This document shows positions 16,795 through 23,902 of a DNA stretch of 31,412 nt, piece by piece. Source of the DNA: Sulfurovum sp. (GTDB lineage: Bacteria > Campylobacterota > Campylobacteria > Campylobacterales > Sulfurovaceae). Location of the stretch: assembly GCA_003978395.1 (NCBI GenBank), contig QNZV01000015.1, positions 1 through 31,412 of the forward strand. Reading direction: 5' to 3'. Made by a program: the position numbers and the translations under genes. The notes under the pieces were generated by a model. It was not told the DNA's origin, made no database searches, and was given only the letters and a program-made list of their open reading frames with translations. Numbering within the stretch: the stretch's first letter is position 1; each line of letters begins with the position of its first letter.

Positions 16795-18486
16795 AAGGGA
16801 CTTGAACGTTTTATCTTTTGGATTTTACAAACAAAACTGAGAAAAGCATCGATTATTATTCTAACAGCTATTGCATTTTTTGCATCACTATTGATGTTTC
16901 CAAGTGGTAAGGTATTGGCAAGAATGCTTCCAGGAAAGAGTGCTACAACCTACTCTATTTATGTTGATACACCAACAGGAAGCTCAATGGAGCAGACCAA
17001 AGAAGTGACAAGTTGTATTACTGATGTATTAAGAAAAGAGAAAGAGATACTAAATATCTCTATATTTTATGGACAAGGTATTCCTTTGGATTATGCAGGG
17101 TTAGTAAAAGGTTCAATGATGAAACGTACAGAGAATGTTGCTGAAATTTCTATTAACCTAACTCCTGCACATGAGAGAGAAGAGCCATCATTTTTAATGA
17201 CAAGTCGTTTAAGACCTATCTTAAAAGGAGACTGTGAACCTATTGTACCAGGGACTGTTATTAAACTTGTAGAACAACCTTCTGGACCTCCTACGCTGGC
17301 TCAAATTGTAGTAGAGGTTCATGGAAATGACATTGAACAGACTCGGAAACTCTCTGTAGAAGTAGCCAATATATTGACCAATACCAAAGACTTGGTTGAT
17401 ATTGATATTATGTCTGATGACATTTATGATAAATTTAAACTGGTTCCAGATATTGAAAAAATTGCCCGTTCAGGATTAGGTATTGAACAAGTGAACAATA
17501 TTTTGTATCTGGCATTTGAGGGAATGGCAATTGCAACAAAGAACTCTGAAAATCATTCAGTTCAGATACCCATCTTTTTAGTACTTAGTAAAGAGACCAA
17601 AGAGCTAAGCTCACATAGTGAAGATGCAATTCGCTCTAAATTGGCATCACTCAACCTTATGAATAAAATGGGAATGATGGTTCCTTTAACAGAAATTGTA
17701 ACCATTGTTCCAATCAAATCGACACCAACGATTATGCACAAAGACTTAAAACGTATGATTAGTGTTATTGCTGAAACAGATATGGTTTCACAAGTCTATC
17801 CACTCTTGGATGCTCGTGCTACAATGGTAGAGTATTTTAAAAAAGAGTATAAAGTTGAAAATGCACCATTTTCAACCTACATGTTTGACCTTGAATTGAC
17901 TCATAAAAAGACGGGTAAAAAATACTTATTACGTTGGGATGGAGAGATGAAAGTAACCCTAGACACCTTTAGAGACTTGGGTGCTGCCTTTATATCAGCC
18001 TTGGTTCTAATTTTTTTCCTATTGGTTATCTACTATAAAAGTTTTGCACTTAGTGGTATTATTCTAATAGGCTCATTCCTCTCACTTATTGGAGTTATTT
18101 TAGGTCATTGGGTAGCAGACTTGGTTACAGAGCAGACATTCTTTCTAACGGCGACCTCCTTAATTGGCTTTATTGCTCTGATGGGAATCTCTTCGAGGAA
18201 CTCTCTCTTGCTTATTGATTTTGCTATGGGCTTAATCAATAATGAAGGAATGGAAAAGAAACGTGCCATTGCTGTAGCATCAGCAACAAGAGCCACACCA
18301 ATCTTGTTAACTGCAGTAGCAATTATACTCGGTTCTGCCCTACTCGCAGGAGACCCAATTTTTGGTGGTCTAGGTGTTGCACTTATCTCTGGTACAGTAG
18401 CAGCAGTTTTTGTATCACTGATTTTTGTTCCTGTACTGATGGATAATGCACGAGCAATGGATAAAAAAGAAGAGAACGAGATTTAA
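16792..18486 (+). CDS. RND efflux permease, C-terminal half (separate ORF)
   Basis: A 564-residue protein corresponding to the second half of an RND pump. It has TM7 (about 18-40), the second periplasmic porter/docking region (about 41-395, with PGKSATTYSIYVDTPTGSSM), and TM8-TM12 (about 396-555). TM10 has GISSRNSLLLIDFA, with R469 at the position of the proton-relay lysine of AcrB (K940). It ends ARAMDKKEENEI. It lies in the same frame as the first half, directly after its stop codon, and begins with the amphipathic segment expected just before TM7. Neither half alone would contain a complete set of transmembrane or porter domains, so the two products are inferred to assemble. A strong terminator follows. 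Confidence 0.9.
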   Translation: MKGLERFIFWILQTKLRKASIIILTAIAFFASLLMFPSGKVLARMLPGKSATTYSIYVDTPTGSSMEQTKEVTSCITDVLRKEKEILNISIFYGQGIPLDYAGLVKGSMMKRTENVAEISINLTPAHEREEPSFLMTSRLRPILKGDCEPIVPGTVIKLVEQPSGPPTLAQIVVEVHGNDIEQTRKLSVEVANILTNTKDLVDIDIMSDDIYDKFKLVPDIEKIARSGLGIEQVNNILYLAFEGMAIATKNSENHSVQIPIFLVLSKETKELSSHSEDAIRSKLASLNLMNKMGMMVPLTEIVTIVPIKSTPTIMHKDLKRMISVIAETDMVSQVYPLLDARATMVEYFKKEYKVENAPFSTYMFDLELTHKKTGKKYLLRWDGEMKVTLDTFRDLGAAFISALVLIFFLLVIYYKSFALSGIILIGSFLSLIGVILGHWVADLVTEQTFFLTATSLIGFIALMGISSRNSLLLIDFAMGLINNEGMEKKRAIAVASATRATPILLTAVAIILGSALLAGDPIFGGLGVALISGTVAAVFVSLIFVPVLMDNARAMDKKEENEI

Positions 18487-18496
18487 TTCTCTTCTA

Positions 18497-18528
18497 AAAA
18501 ATATGTGTAGCTTTCTACACATATTTTT
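18497..18528 (+). terminator. Rho-independent terminator of the RND operon
   Basis: AAAAATATGTGTAG (18497-18510), loop CTTT, and CTACACATATTTTT (18515-18528) form a perfect 14-bp hairpin ending in T residues, 10 bases after the permease stop. It could work in both directions, but both flanking genes are on the plus strand. Confidence 0.8.
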
Positions 18529-18578
18529 CTACTATAAAAAACAACTTCAATATATCTCTCCTCTAACTAAAAATTAAG

Positions 18579-18584
18579 TATAAT
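18579..18584 (+). promoter_or_regulatory. -10 box for the LysR-effector-domain gene
   Basis: A perfect TATAAT lies 33 nt before the ATG at 18618, downstream of the operon terminator, so the gene is likely transcribed on its own. Confidence 0.45.
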
Positions 18585-18617
18585 TATATTTAATATTTAT
18601 AATAGGTTGGAATAATA

Positions 18618-19265
18618 ATGAAAACTATACTTAAAACAGAATCTTTTCGATTAGGCACAACCTACATTGTGGGTTCCTATATTCTCCCTGGTAAACTGAA
18701 TGAAAATATTAATACTATAACCCAAAGTATAATTAATGTAAGTATCAGTAACTGTATTGATGTTATTGCTAAACTACAAACAAAAGAGTTGGATTTAGGG
18801 ATAATCGAAACACCTACTTTTCATAAAGATATTATTGCAAAAGAGTGGATAGAAGACGAGATGGTTATTTGCTCGAATATAGAGTTAGACTCTTTTATTG
18901 ATAAAAAAGAGTTACACCGATATAAACTCATCTGTCAAAAAGAGAGTTCTCCTATCAATAAACTCATTCATCGTTTTTTTCAAAAGATAGATGTCTCTCA
19001 TAGAGATTTTTACTCTATCTCAAAAATAGACAATACAACTGCTTCAATACAAAGTGTACGATGGTCTAAACCAAATCCTGAACACCCTACCATTACGATT
19101 GTCTCTTCACGAGCGATAGAAGATGAGGTTAAATATAGACGACTCTTTATGTCACGAATAAAAGATTACCCTATGATTAGAAATTTCTATATTGTTTACC
19201 ATAAAGATGTAGATATGAAAAAAATTGAGAATATTATTAAAGAGCTAATGAACTATTCGTCTTGA
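18618..19265 (+). CDS. Stand-alone LysR-type effector-binding domain, without HTH
   Basis: A 215-residue protein, without signal peptide, that matches the C-terminal ligand-binding domain of LysR-type regulators over its whole length. Visible signs are FRLGTTYIVGSYILPGKL at the very start (first strand and ligand loop), a strand-helix near ISNCIDVIAKLQTKELDLGIIETP (a hallmark region), the hinge WIEDEMVICSN, and a final RNFYIVYH strand. The approximately 90-residue winged-helix DNA-binding part that normally precedes it is absent, and the 131 bp upstream contain no coding remnant. The start has an AGGTTGGA ribosome site. It may be a cytoplasmic ligand sensor or modulator, or a decayed regulator. 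Domain call is firm; function is unknown. Confidence 0.8.
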   Translation: MKTILKTESFRLGTTYIVGSYILPGKLNENINTITQSIINVSISNCIDVIAKLQTKELDLGIIETPTFHKDIIAKEWIEDEMVICSNIELDSFIDKKELHRYKLICQKESSPINKLIHRFFQKIDVSHRDFYSISKIDNTTASIQSVRWSKPNPEHPTITIVSSRAIEDEVKYRRLFMSRIKDYPMIRNFYIVYHKDVDMKKIENIIKELMNYSS

Positions 19266-19322
19266 TTATTTATAATTATAGAAAAAACAACAAATCATCT
19301 AAAAAATCAATTAAAGATAGAG

Positions 19323-19328
19323 TATAAT
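19323..19328 (+). promoter_or_regulatory. -10 box for the propeller-protein gene
   Basis: A perfect TATAAT lies 33 nt upstream of the ATG at 19362; no clear -35. Confidence 0.45.
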
Positions 19329-19361
19329 AAAAGCATTATTTAATCAAGAAATCAAGGAAAA

Positions 19362-20552
19362 ATGATGATACAAACATGTAGTAAACTACTTTTAACCTCA
19401 CTGCTTTTAAGCCCCCTACTCTTTGCTGATGCACCTAAAAAAGCTGAAAAAAAACCTGCTTTTCAAACTGTATGGCAAAAGATATATGGAGGAGACGATG
19501 ATGATGTAGCAAAAGGCATTGTCATGCTAGAGAATGGTGATAATGCCATTATTGGAACATGTAAATCTTTTAATGCCCAACGTTCAGATATTTGTGTCAC
19601 ACGAATTACAGCAGATGGCTCAACACGTTGGCGAAAAATGTTGGGAGGAAAAAAAGAGGACCAAGGGGTAGCAATTACCCGTGCAAAAGATGGGAACTTA
19701 CTTATTTTAGGTTCAGGTAAATCCTTTAATGATAACTCAGATAAAGACCTCTATGTAGCCAAACTTTCTCTTGATGGAAAAGTACTTTGGGAAAAATCAT
19801 TTGGTGGAGACCGAGATGAGTATGCAGGTGGTATTGCAGGTATGGCAAACGGTGGCGTAATGATTGTTGGAGATACAGAATCATTTTCAAAAAGAGGATA
19901 CAAAGATATTTATATTGTTCTTTTAGATAAAGATGGAAATGAAATTTCTAAACGAACCATTGGTGGAAAACTGAATGACGAAGCAAAATCATTAACAAGA
20001 ACAGCTGATGGAAACTTTATGATGGTAGGGGCTAGAGAAGTAAAGCGTTCAGGAGATTCAGACTTCTTTTTAATGAAGCTTGACCAAAATGGAAAGAAAA
20101 TATGGGCAAAAACATTAGGGCAAGATGAGTATGATATACTAAATGCTGTTACCCCTACCCCAGATGGTGGAATTATTGCTACAGGTGCTACCCGTTCATA
20201 CTATTCTGAACAGACAGATTTAGCTGTTATGTATTTTAACAAAAATGGTAAACTTATTTGGTTCAAAATATATGGATTTAAGTACTACGACGAAGGAAAT
20301 GCTGTAACCATGACCAAAGATGGAAACTATCTCGTTGCAGGAAAAACCAACTCTATGGGAAAAGGAGATTTTGATAACTATCTCTTGGCTCTTGACCCAA
20401 AAGGTAAACTTATTTGGTCTAAAGTTTATGGAGAGAGAAACAAAGATATTGCACATGGAATTACACGAACAAGCGATGGTGCTGTTGTTATTGTCGGAGA
20501 GAGTGATAGTTACAAAAGACCCAAAGATTTCTATATGATAAAAGTAAAATAA
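19362..20552 (+). CDS. Secreted beta-propeller protein with seven internal repeats
   Basis: A 396-residue protein with a signal peptide (about 1-23, PLLFADA). The rest divides into seven repeats of about 50-54 residues, each built as (Y/F/L)GG-x-x-x-D/E, a strand around GxxIVxGxTxS, a strand around D-x-YxxKLDxxGKxxW, and a closing Trp. This is a seven-bladed beta-propeller plan of the delta-60/WD40-like repeat type often annotated only as hypothetical or propeller repeat protein. Such proteins are typically binding scaffolds. No catalytic motif or lipobox is seen. There are two adjacent ATG codons (19362, 19365); the AAGGA upstream does not discriminate between them. The target is unknown. 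Confidence 0.8.
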   Translation: MMIQTCSKLLLTSLLLSPLLFADAPKKAEKKPAFQTVWQKIYGGDDDDVAKGIVMLENGDNAIIGTCKSFNAQRSDICVTRITADGSTRWRKMLGGKKEDQGVAITRAKDGNLLILGSGKSFNDNSDKDLYVAKLSLDGKVLWEKSFGGDRDEYAGGIAGMANGGVMIVGDTESFSKRGYKDIYIVLLDKDGNEISKRTIGGKLNDEAKSLTRTADGNFMMVGAREVKRSGDSDFFLMKLDQNGKKIWAKTLGQDEYDILNAVTPTPDGGIIATGATRSYYSEQTDLAVMYFNKNGKLIWFKIYGFKYYDEGNAVTMTKDGNYLVAGKTNSMGKGDFDNYLLALDPKGKLIWSKVYGERNKDIAHGITRTSDGAVVIVGESDSYKRPKDFYMIKVK

Positions 20553-20579
20553 AAATCACTTCACTCTTAAATTAAATCA

Positions 20580-20588
20580 TGATATACT
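20580..20588 (+). promoter_or_regulatory. Extended -10 promoter for the two small-protein genes
   Basis: TGATATACT, an extended -10 with one deviation from TATAAT, lies 33 nt before the ATG at 20622. Confidence 0.4.
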
Positions 20589-20621
20589 CCCAACGTTAAA
20601 TCTAACAAAAAGGAATATATC

Positions 20622-20849
20622 ATGAGTGGTACAGTAACCCAAGTTGATGAGATGACTTTAACAGGAACAAAAGGAAAAATCACTATTTCAACCATAGCAC
20701 AACCTTATGGACCCAAAAGTGAGAGTGTAGCGAGTATAGGAATTAGTTTAAAAGCTAATGCAGATGAGCCTGAATGGAAAGTACATATTCCGAAATCAAA
20801 TATTGACCAAGTAATTGAAGCTTTAAAAAAAGCCAAAGAGACACTTTAA
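20622..20849 (+). CDS. Small cytoplasmic protein of unknown function (75 aa)
   Basis: I do not recognise this family. The protein has no signal peptide or membrane segment. It appears to consist of several beta strands (GTVTQVDEMTLTG; GKITISTIAQ; VASIGISLKAN; EWKVHIPK) followed by one C-terminal helix (NIDQVIEALKKAKETL). The strands-then-helix pattern with a WKVHIP strand recalls small nucleic-acid-binding folds such as PC4/PUR, but this is only a shape impression. The start has a good AAAGGA site and a plausible promoter. The next small gene follows after 27 nt on the same strand. Confidence 0.75.
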   Translation: MSGTVTQVDEMTLTGTKGKITISTIAQPYGPKSESVASIGISLKANADEPEWKVHIPKSNIDQVIEALKKAKETL

Positions 20850-20876
20850 ATAAATTTCAAGGAAGATAGTACAAAT

Positions 20877-21113
20877 ATGAATAAAACAATCAAAATAATT
20901 ACATGTGGAATGATTTTAGCCTTAGCAACAACTCAAGCACTAACTGCTACAGAGATAAAAAAAGATAAAATAGTGACTATCGAAGAGATGGAACTGAATC
21001 TTGCTATCTTATCAAAAGAGATTGCTCAAGAGAAAGTAAAGCTTTATCAAAAAGAAGCACTTCTAAATGATATGAAACTTGCTCTTTTAAAAGAAAAACA
21101 CTCTAAAAAATAG
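20877..21113 (+). CDS. Small secreted helical protein of unknown function (78 aa)
   Basis: A short protein with a signal peptide (about 1-24, TQALTATE) and a mature part of about 54 residues predicted to be one charged helix (IEEMELNLAILSKEIAQEKVKLYQKEALLNDMKLALLKEKHSKK), possibly a coiled coil. No cysteine and no known motif are seen. AAGGAAG lies upstream of the ATG at a long spacing. It is probably cotranscribed with the preceding 75-residue gene. Function is unknown. Confidence 0.65.
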   Translation: MNKTIKIITCGMILALATTQALTATEIKKDKIVTIEEMELNLAILSKEIAQEKVKLYQKEALLNDMKLALLKEKHSKK

Positions 21114-21140
21114 AGAGGTAGAGATAAAACTCTACTCTCT
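21112..21140. terminator. Bidirectional terminator between convergent genes
   Basis: AGAGA-G-GTAGAG (21112-21123) pairs with CTCTACTCTCT (21130-21140) over the loop ATAAAA, with one bulged G. On the minus strand the hairpin is followed by ATTTTTT, so it is a good terminator for the 374-residue gene; it also serves the plus-strand small gene. Confidence 0.7.
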
Positions 21141-21156
21141 TTAAAACAACTTTCTT

Positions 21157-22281
21157 CTATCTAAATACTTTTGTACAATCTTTTATAATCGCAGCAGGTA
21201 TCGTAGCAATTGTCATAAACTCTTCCATTGTTAACTGTGGATACATTAATGATAAGTAATACTTAGGCTCCATAATTTTTGCCTCTCCATTCTCTATAAG
21301 AATTGGATATGGTAACATTCCAGCATTATTTGTACCAATCTTTTTTGGAAATTTAGATGTTCTTCTTGAAAGTTTTATACCAATAAGCGTTGAACCATTA
21401 TCTAATTTTAATTTAAATGCAACTTTTTTTCTATTCTTTCTCTTTTTAAGTTTCTTTAATAAATCATCTCCACGGGCAACAACTTCCATATCTTTATAGA
21501 ACGGCATACCATTCATAAACTGATAATTTGGTAACAGTGAATATTTCAACTTATCCATAGAGTTTCGTACCTTGGGAAACTCTTTGACAAGTGTTGCCAA
21601 AATTTCTTTTGCCACAGCTTCATCAAAATCATTCTGTAACATTGCCTTCCCTAAATAAATAGGATTGGTAATACTAATCTGTTTATTTTTAGGGTCAATT
21701 AAAAGTCTTAATGTTCCTATAAAACCACGGTTAGTTTTAGATGCCATCTTTTTTAATTGTGCATTAGTAAAAACTACAGAGATAAGTTTTTTCTTTTTAT
21801 CCAATGGAGTAGAAGCAAGTACTTCAAAACCAGCATTTGTCAATTTTTTAACAGCTGTTTTTACATCAATTAAATCAGCTCTTAAATAGGCAGATATTCT
21901 TCCTTTATCCACCTCTCCAACTTTTGCTTTAGTTTTAGAGAGTGTTGCACCTTTTCCATCTTTACCATAACGTTCTGCAGAGGTCAAGTAGTTTGAGGGT
22001 AAACGCTTTGAGAACTTAATAGTACCATCACTTGCTAAGCTTGATGATTCTGACAATGACCCTTTGGTCTCTACTCTTATACTCTCTGGTGCTGTTGGAA
22101 CTTTTGGTAAAATAATAGAGACTACTTTTTGATGAGCCTCATTTTTTTTAGAATTCTCCGATGCAGAAGAGACTGCCACGTTTTCTGTTGTCTCTGACAA
22201 AAGCAATGAAGGTATAGAAAAAAGCATCATACTAAAAAAAAGCACTGAACTTTTTAGACTAATTTTATATTTAAAATTCAT
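21157..22281 (-). CDS. Secreted protein of unknown function (374 aa)
   Basis: I do not recognise this protein. It has a signal peptide (about 1-29, SIPSLLLS), a Ser/Lys/Glu-rich stretch (about 30-120) that looks disordered, and a folded C-terminal region (about 125-374). The latter has an alternating strand-helix start (GRISAYLRADLIDVKTAVKKLTNAGFEVLAS), a strand at LISVVFTNAQLKKMA, and a basic segment (LLKKLKKRKNRKKVAFKLKL). The helix-plus-GFEVL pattern and the repeated 'deliver NP' turn (ITNPIYLGKAM) are loosely like DUF302-type folds, with low certainty. The ribosome site AAAGGG precedes the start. It is a single gene on the minus strand, bounded by a strong terminator. Confidence 0.75.
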   Translation of the reverse strand: MNFKYKISLKSSVLFFSMMLFSIPSLLLSETTENVAVSSASENSKKNEAHQKVVSIILPKVPTAPESIRVETKGSLSESSSLASDGTIKFSKRLPSNYLTSAERYGKDGKGATLSKTKAKVGEVDKGRISAYLRADLIDVKTAVKKLTNAGFEVLASTPLDKKKKLISVVFTNAQLKKMASKTNRGFIGTLRLLIDPKNKQISITNPIYLGKAMLQNDFDEAVAKEILATLVKEFPKVRNSMDKLKYSLLPNYQFMNGMPFYKDMEVVARGDDLLKKLKKRKNRKKVAFKLKLDNGSTLIGIKLSRRTSKFPKKIGTNNAGMLPYPILIENGEAKIMEPKYYLSLMYPQLTMEEFMTIATIPAAIIKDCTKVFR

Positions 22282-22449
22282 TATTATCCCTTTATAGTGT
22301 TATAATAATTATAATAACGTTTTTTTATAAATATGACAAATATGGATTAATTATTTTTACAGAGGAGTTAATAACGCTACCAAAGGTTACTGCTCATATT
22401 AATAAATTTACTAGTCATATTTAAAAAAAAAAGGAGTTTAAAGAGAAGG

Positions 22450-22471
22450 AGGGTTGCCAAAAGACAACCCT
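22450..22471 (-). terminator. Terminator of the 11-residue-repeat gene
   Basis: AGGGTTG and CAACCCT form a 7-bp G/C-rich stem with an 8-nt loop. In the minus-strand direction it comes 22 nt after the stop of the repeat gene and is followed by a pyrimidine-rich stretch (CCTTCTCTTT). Confidence 0.6.
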
Positions 22472-22492
22472 AAAAAGAGAGCTAAGATAAAA

Positions 22493-23260
22493 TTATTTTT
22501 TATCTTCAGCAGTATCTTTAGCATTTGTAGATGCTGTTTTAGAAACATCATTTGCATCATCAGAAACTGTTTTAGAAACATCGTTTGCATCATCAGAAAC
22601 TGTTTTAGCTGTATCAGTTGCATTGTTTGAAGCTGTTTTAGCTGTATCAGTTGCATCATTAGAAACTGTTTTAACTGAATCTTTTGTATCATTTGAAACA
22701 GTAGTTACATTTGTTGTTGCATCTTTTGAAGCTGTTTTAGCTGTATCAGTTGCATCGTTAGAAACTGTTTTAACTGAAGAAGTTGCATCATTAGAAACTG
22801 TACTTACGTTAGTTGTAGTATCTTTTGAAATTGTTTTAGTCGCATCATTAACATCTTTAGACACAGAAATTGCAGAATCTTTCATATCTTTAGAAGCAAT
22901 TGTTGAAGAATCTTTAAGATCTTTTGTTGTGTTTGTAATAGAATCTTTAGTATCTTCTGCTAATTCAACTACAGAATCTCTTGTATCTTTAGAAGTTGCA
23001 AGTTCAGATGTTTTTAAATCATCAGATACTTTAACTGAAGAGTCTTTTACGTCTGAACTTACATTTGTAACTGTTCTCTCAGCAGATTTAGAAGTTTCAA
23101 CTGCACCATCTTTCATTGATGCTACTGAATCTTTAGCATCTTTACTCATAGATGTTGCTGCATCTTTCATGTCTTTAAACATATCTCCAAAAGAGAAATC
23201 TGCTGACGCTGTTGTTAACATTGCTGCTGTGATTGCACTAATAATTACTATCTTTTTCAT
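22493..23260 (-). CDS. Secreted protein of 18 tandem 11-residue repeats (LEA-like hendecads)
   Basis: I place the start at 23260 (MKKIVIISAITAAMLTTASA), which gives a clean signal peptide and an AAGGA site; a longer frame opens at 23302 but lacks these. The 255-residue product has, after residue 53, exactly 18 uninterrupted repeats of 11 residues to residue 251, then EDKK. The consensus is K-T-V-S-N-D-A-T-D-T-A, with small apolar residues at repeat positions 3, 7 and 11 (4-4-3 spacing), as in hendecad coiled coils and group 3 LEA proteins. The composition is Asp/Ser/Thr/Lys-rich with no Cys, Trp or Pro in the repeats. Likely a long surface-active or rod-like periplasmic helix, perhaps protective. 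Function is inferred only from the repeat pattern. Confidence 0.85.
   Translation of the reverse strand: MKKIVIISAITAAMLTTASADFSFGDMFKDMKDAATSMSKDAKDSVASMKDGAVETSKSAERTVTNVSSDVKDSSVKVSDDLKTSELATSKDTRDSVVELAEDTKDSITNTTKDLKDSSTIASKDMKDSAISVSKDVNDATKTISKDTTTNVSTVSNDATSSVKTVSNDATDTAKTASKDATTNVTTVSNDTKDSVKTVSNDATDTAKTASNNATDTAKTVSDDANDVSKTVSDDANDVSKTASTNAKDTAEDKK
22508..23101 (-). repeat. 33-bp coding repeats (18 units)
   Basis: The 18 hendecads correspond to 33-bp DNA units. The 3' units are the most alike. A 54-bp block at 22626-22679 recurs at 22725-22778 with one mismatch, an offset of 99 bp or three units, and the unit encoding KTVSDDANDVS is duplicated in tandem. This indicates recent expansion by slippage or unequal exchange. 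Confidence 0.85.
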
Positions 23261-23400
23261 AGGGGAAGTCCTTAAGTTTTGTTTATGTTGGGATTTTATC
23301 AAGTATTATTTGAAACTATACTTAAAAGATATAAAAAAAAATAATTAAAAGTTCTAATGTTTATCAAAGCAATGAATAATTTTTTAATTGATGGGTTAAT

Positions 23401-23406
23401 TATAAT
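23401..23406 (+). promoter_or_regulatory. Possible -10 box for the cytochrome c'-like gene
   Basis: A perfect TATAAT lies 58 nt before the ATG at 23465. A second candidate, TACAAT, lies at 23423-23428. Confidence 0.35.
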
Positions 23407-23464
23407 ATCTAAAGATAATCTGTTACAATAAGAGTAAGAACTTACAAAAAAGGATAAACAACAG

Positions 23465-23875
23465 ATGAAAAAATTACTAATCATACCTGCAATAGTAGCA
23501 AGTTTCTCTTCAGCAACAACATATACACAAGCAGACAGAATTATGGATATGCAAAAAATGGCACAAGCAATGCAAGACATACAAACTGGCTTCTTTTATA
23601 ACAATATTGATATTATAAAAGATGGTACAAAAACACTTAAAGATACCATAAAAAAGGTACGTCCAATAAAATCTGAAGTTGAAAATACCGATATTTATGA
23701 GAAGTGGTTAAATAACAGTTTAAAGATGACAAATAAGATAAAAAAGAAAATTACACAAAAAGCAAAAGACATAGAAGAACGCTTTGAAAATGGTGATCCC
23801 AAACAAGCACTTCAAGCATATAGTAAAATTGCTCAACAGTGCTTAAAATGTCATGTAAACCTACGTAAATGGTAA
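23465..23875 (+). CDS. Periplasmic c-type cytochrome, cytochrome c'-like
   Basis: A 136-residue protein with a signal peptide (about 1-23, TTYTQA) and one heme-attachment motif, C126-L-K-C129-H130, placed six residues from the C-terminus. The rest is all helical (MQKMAQAMQDIQTGFFYNNID; KWLNNSLKMTNKIKKK; ALQAYSKIAQQ). A helical bundle with a C-terminal CxxCH is the plan of class II cytochromes (cytochrome c'/c556). Members bind gaseous ligands or carry electrons in the periplasm. An AAAGGA site precedes the start. It is followed after 27 nt by the second adaptor gene, so the two are probably cotranscribed. The family is likely; the role is not clear. Confidence 0.82.
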   Translation: MKKLLIIPAIVASFSSATTYTQADRIMDMQKMAQAMQDIQTGFFYNNIDIIKDGTKTLKDTIKKVRPIKSEVENTDIYEKWLNNSLKMTNKIKKKITQKAKDIEERFENGDPKQALQAYSKIAQQCLKCHVNLRKW

Positions 23876-23902
23876 GGTTAAGAGAAAAAAGAAAGGGCTT
23901 CA

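Noticed and set aside
16780..16800. Stop-codon read-through producing one permease
   Set aside because: TAA is rarely read through, no stem-loop or read-through context is seen, and the adjacent ATG with a strong ribosome site explains expression of the second half.
22508..23101. Regular repeats suggesting a CRISPR array
   Set aside because: The units are 33-bp coding repeats without spacers, varying by codon, and the frame is open throughout.
23261..23302. Longer N-terminus for the hendecad protein
   Set aside because: The 14 extra residues precede a classical signal peptide and have no ribosome site.
22623..23348. Long open frame on the plus strand opposite the hendecad gene (and 22438-22692 on the minus strand)
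   Set aside because: Both exist because the 33-bp repeat keeps other frames open. They lack signal peptide, ribosome site and sensible composition, while the minus-strand frame has all three.
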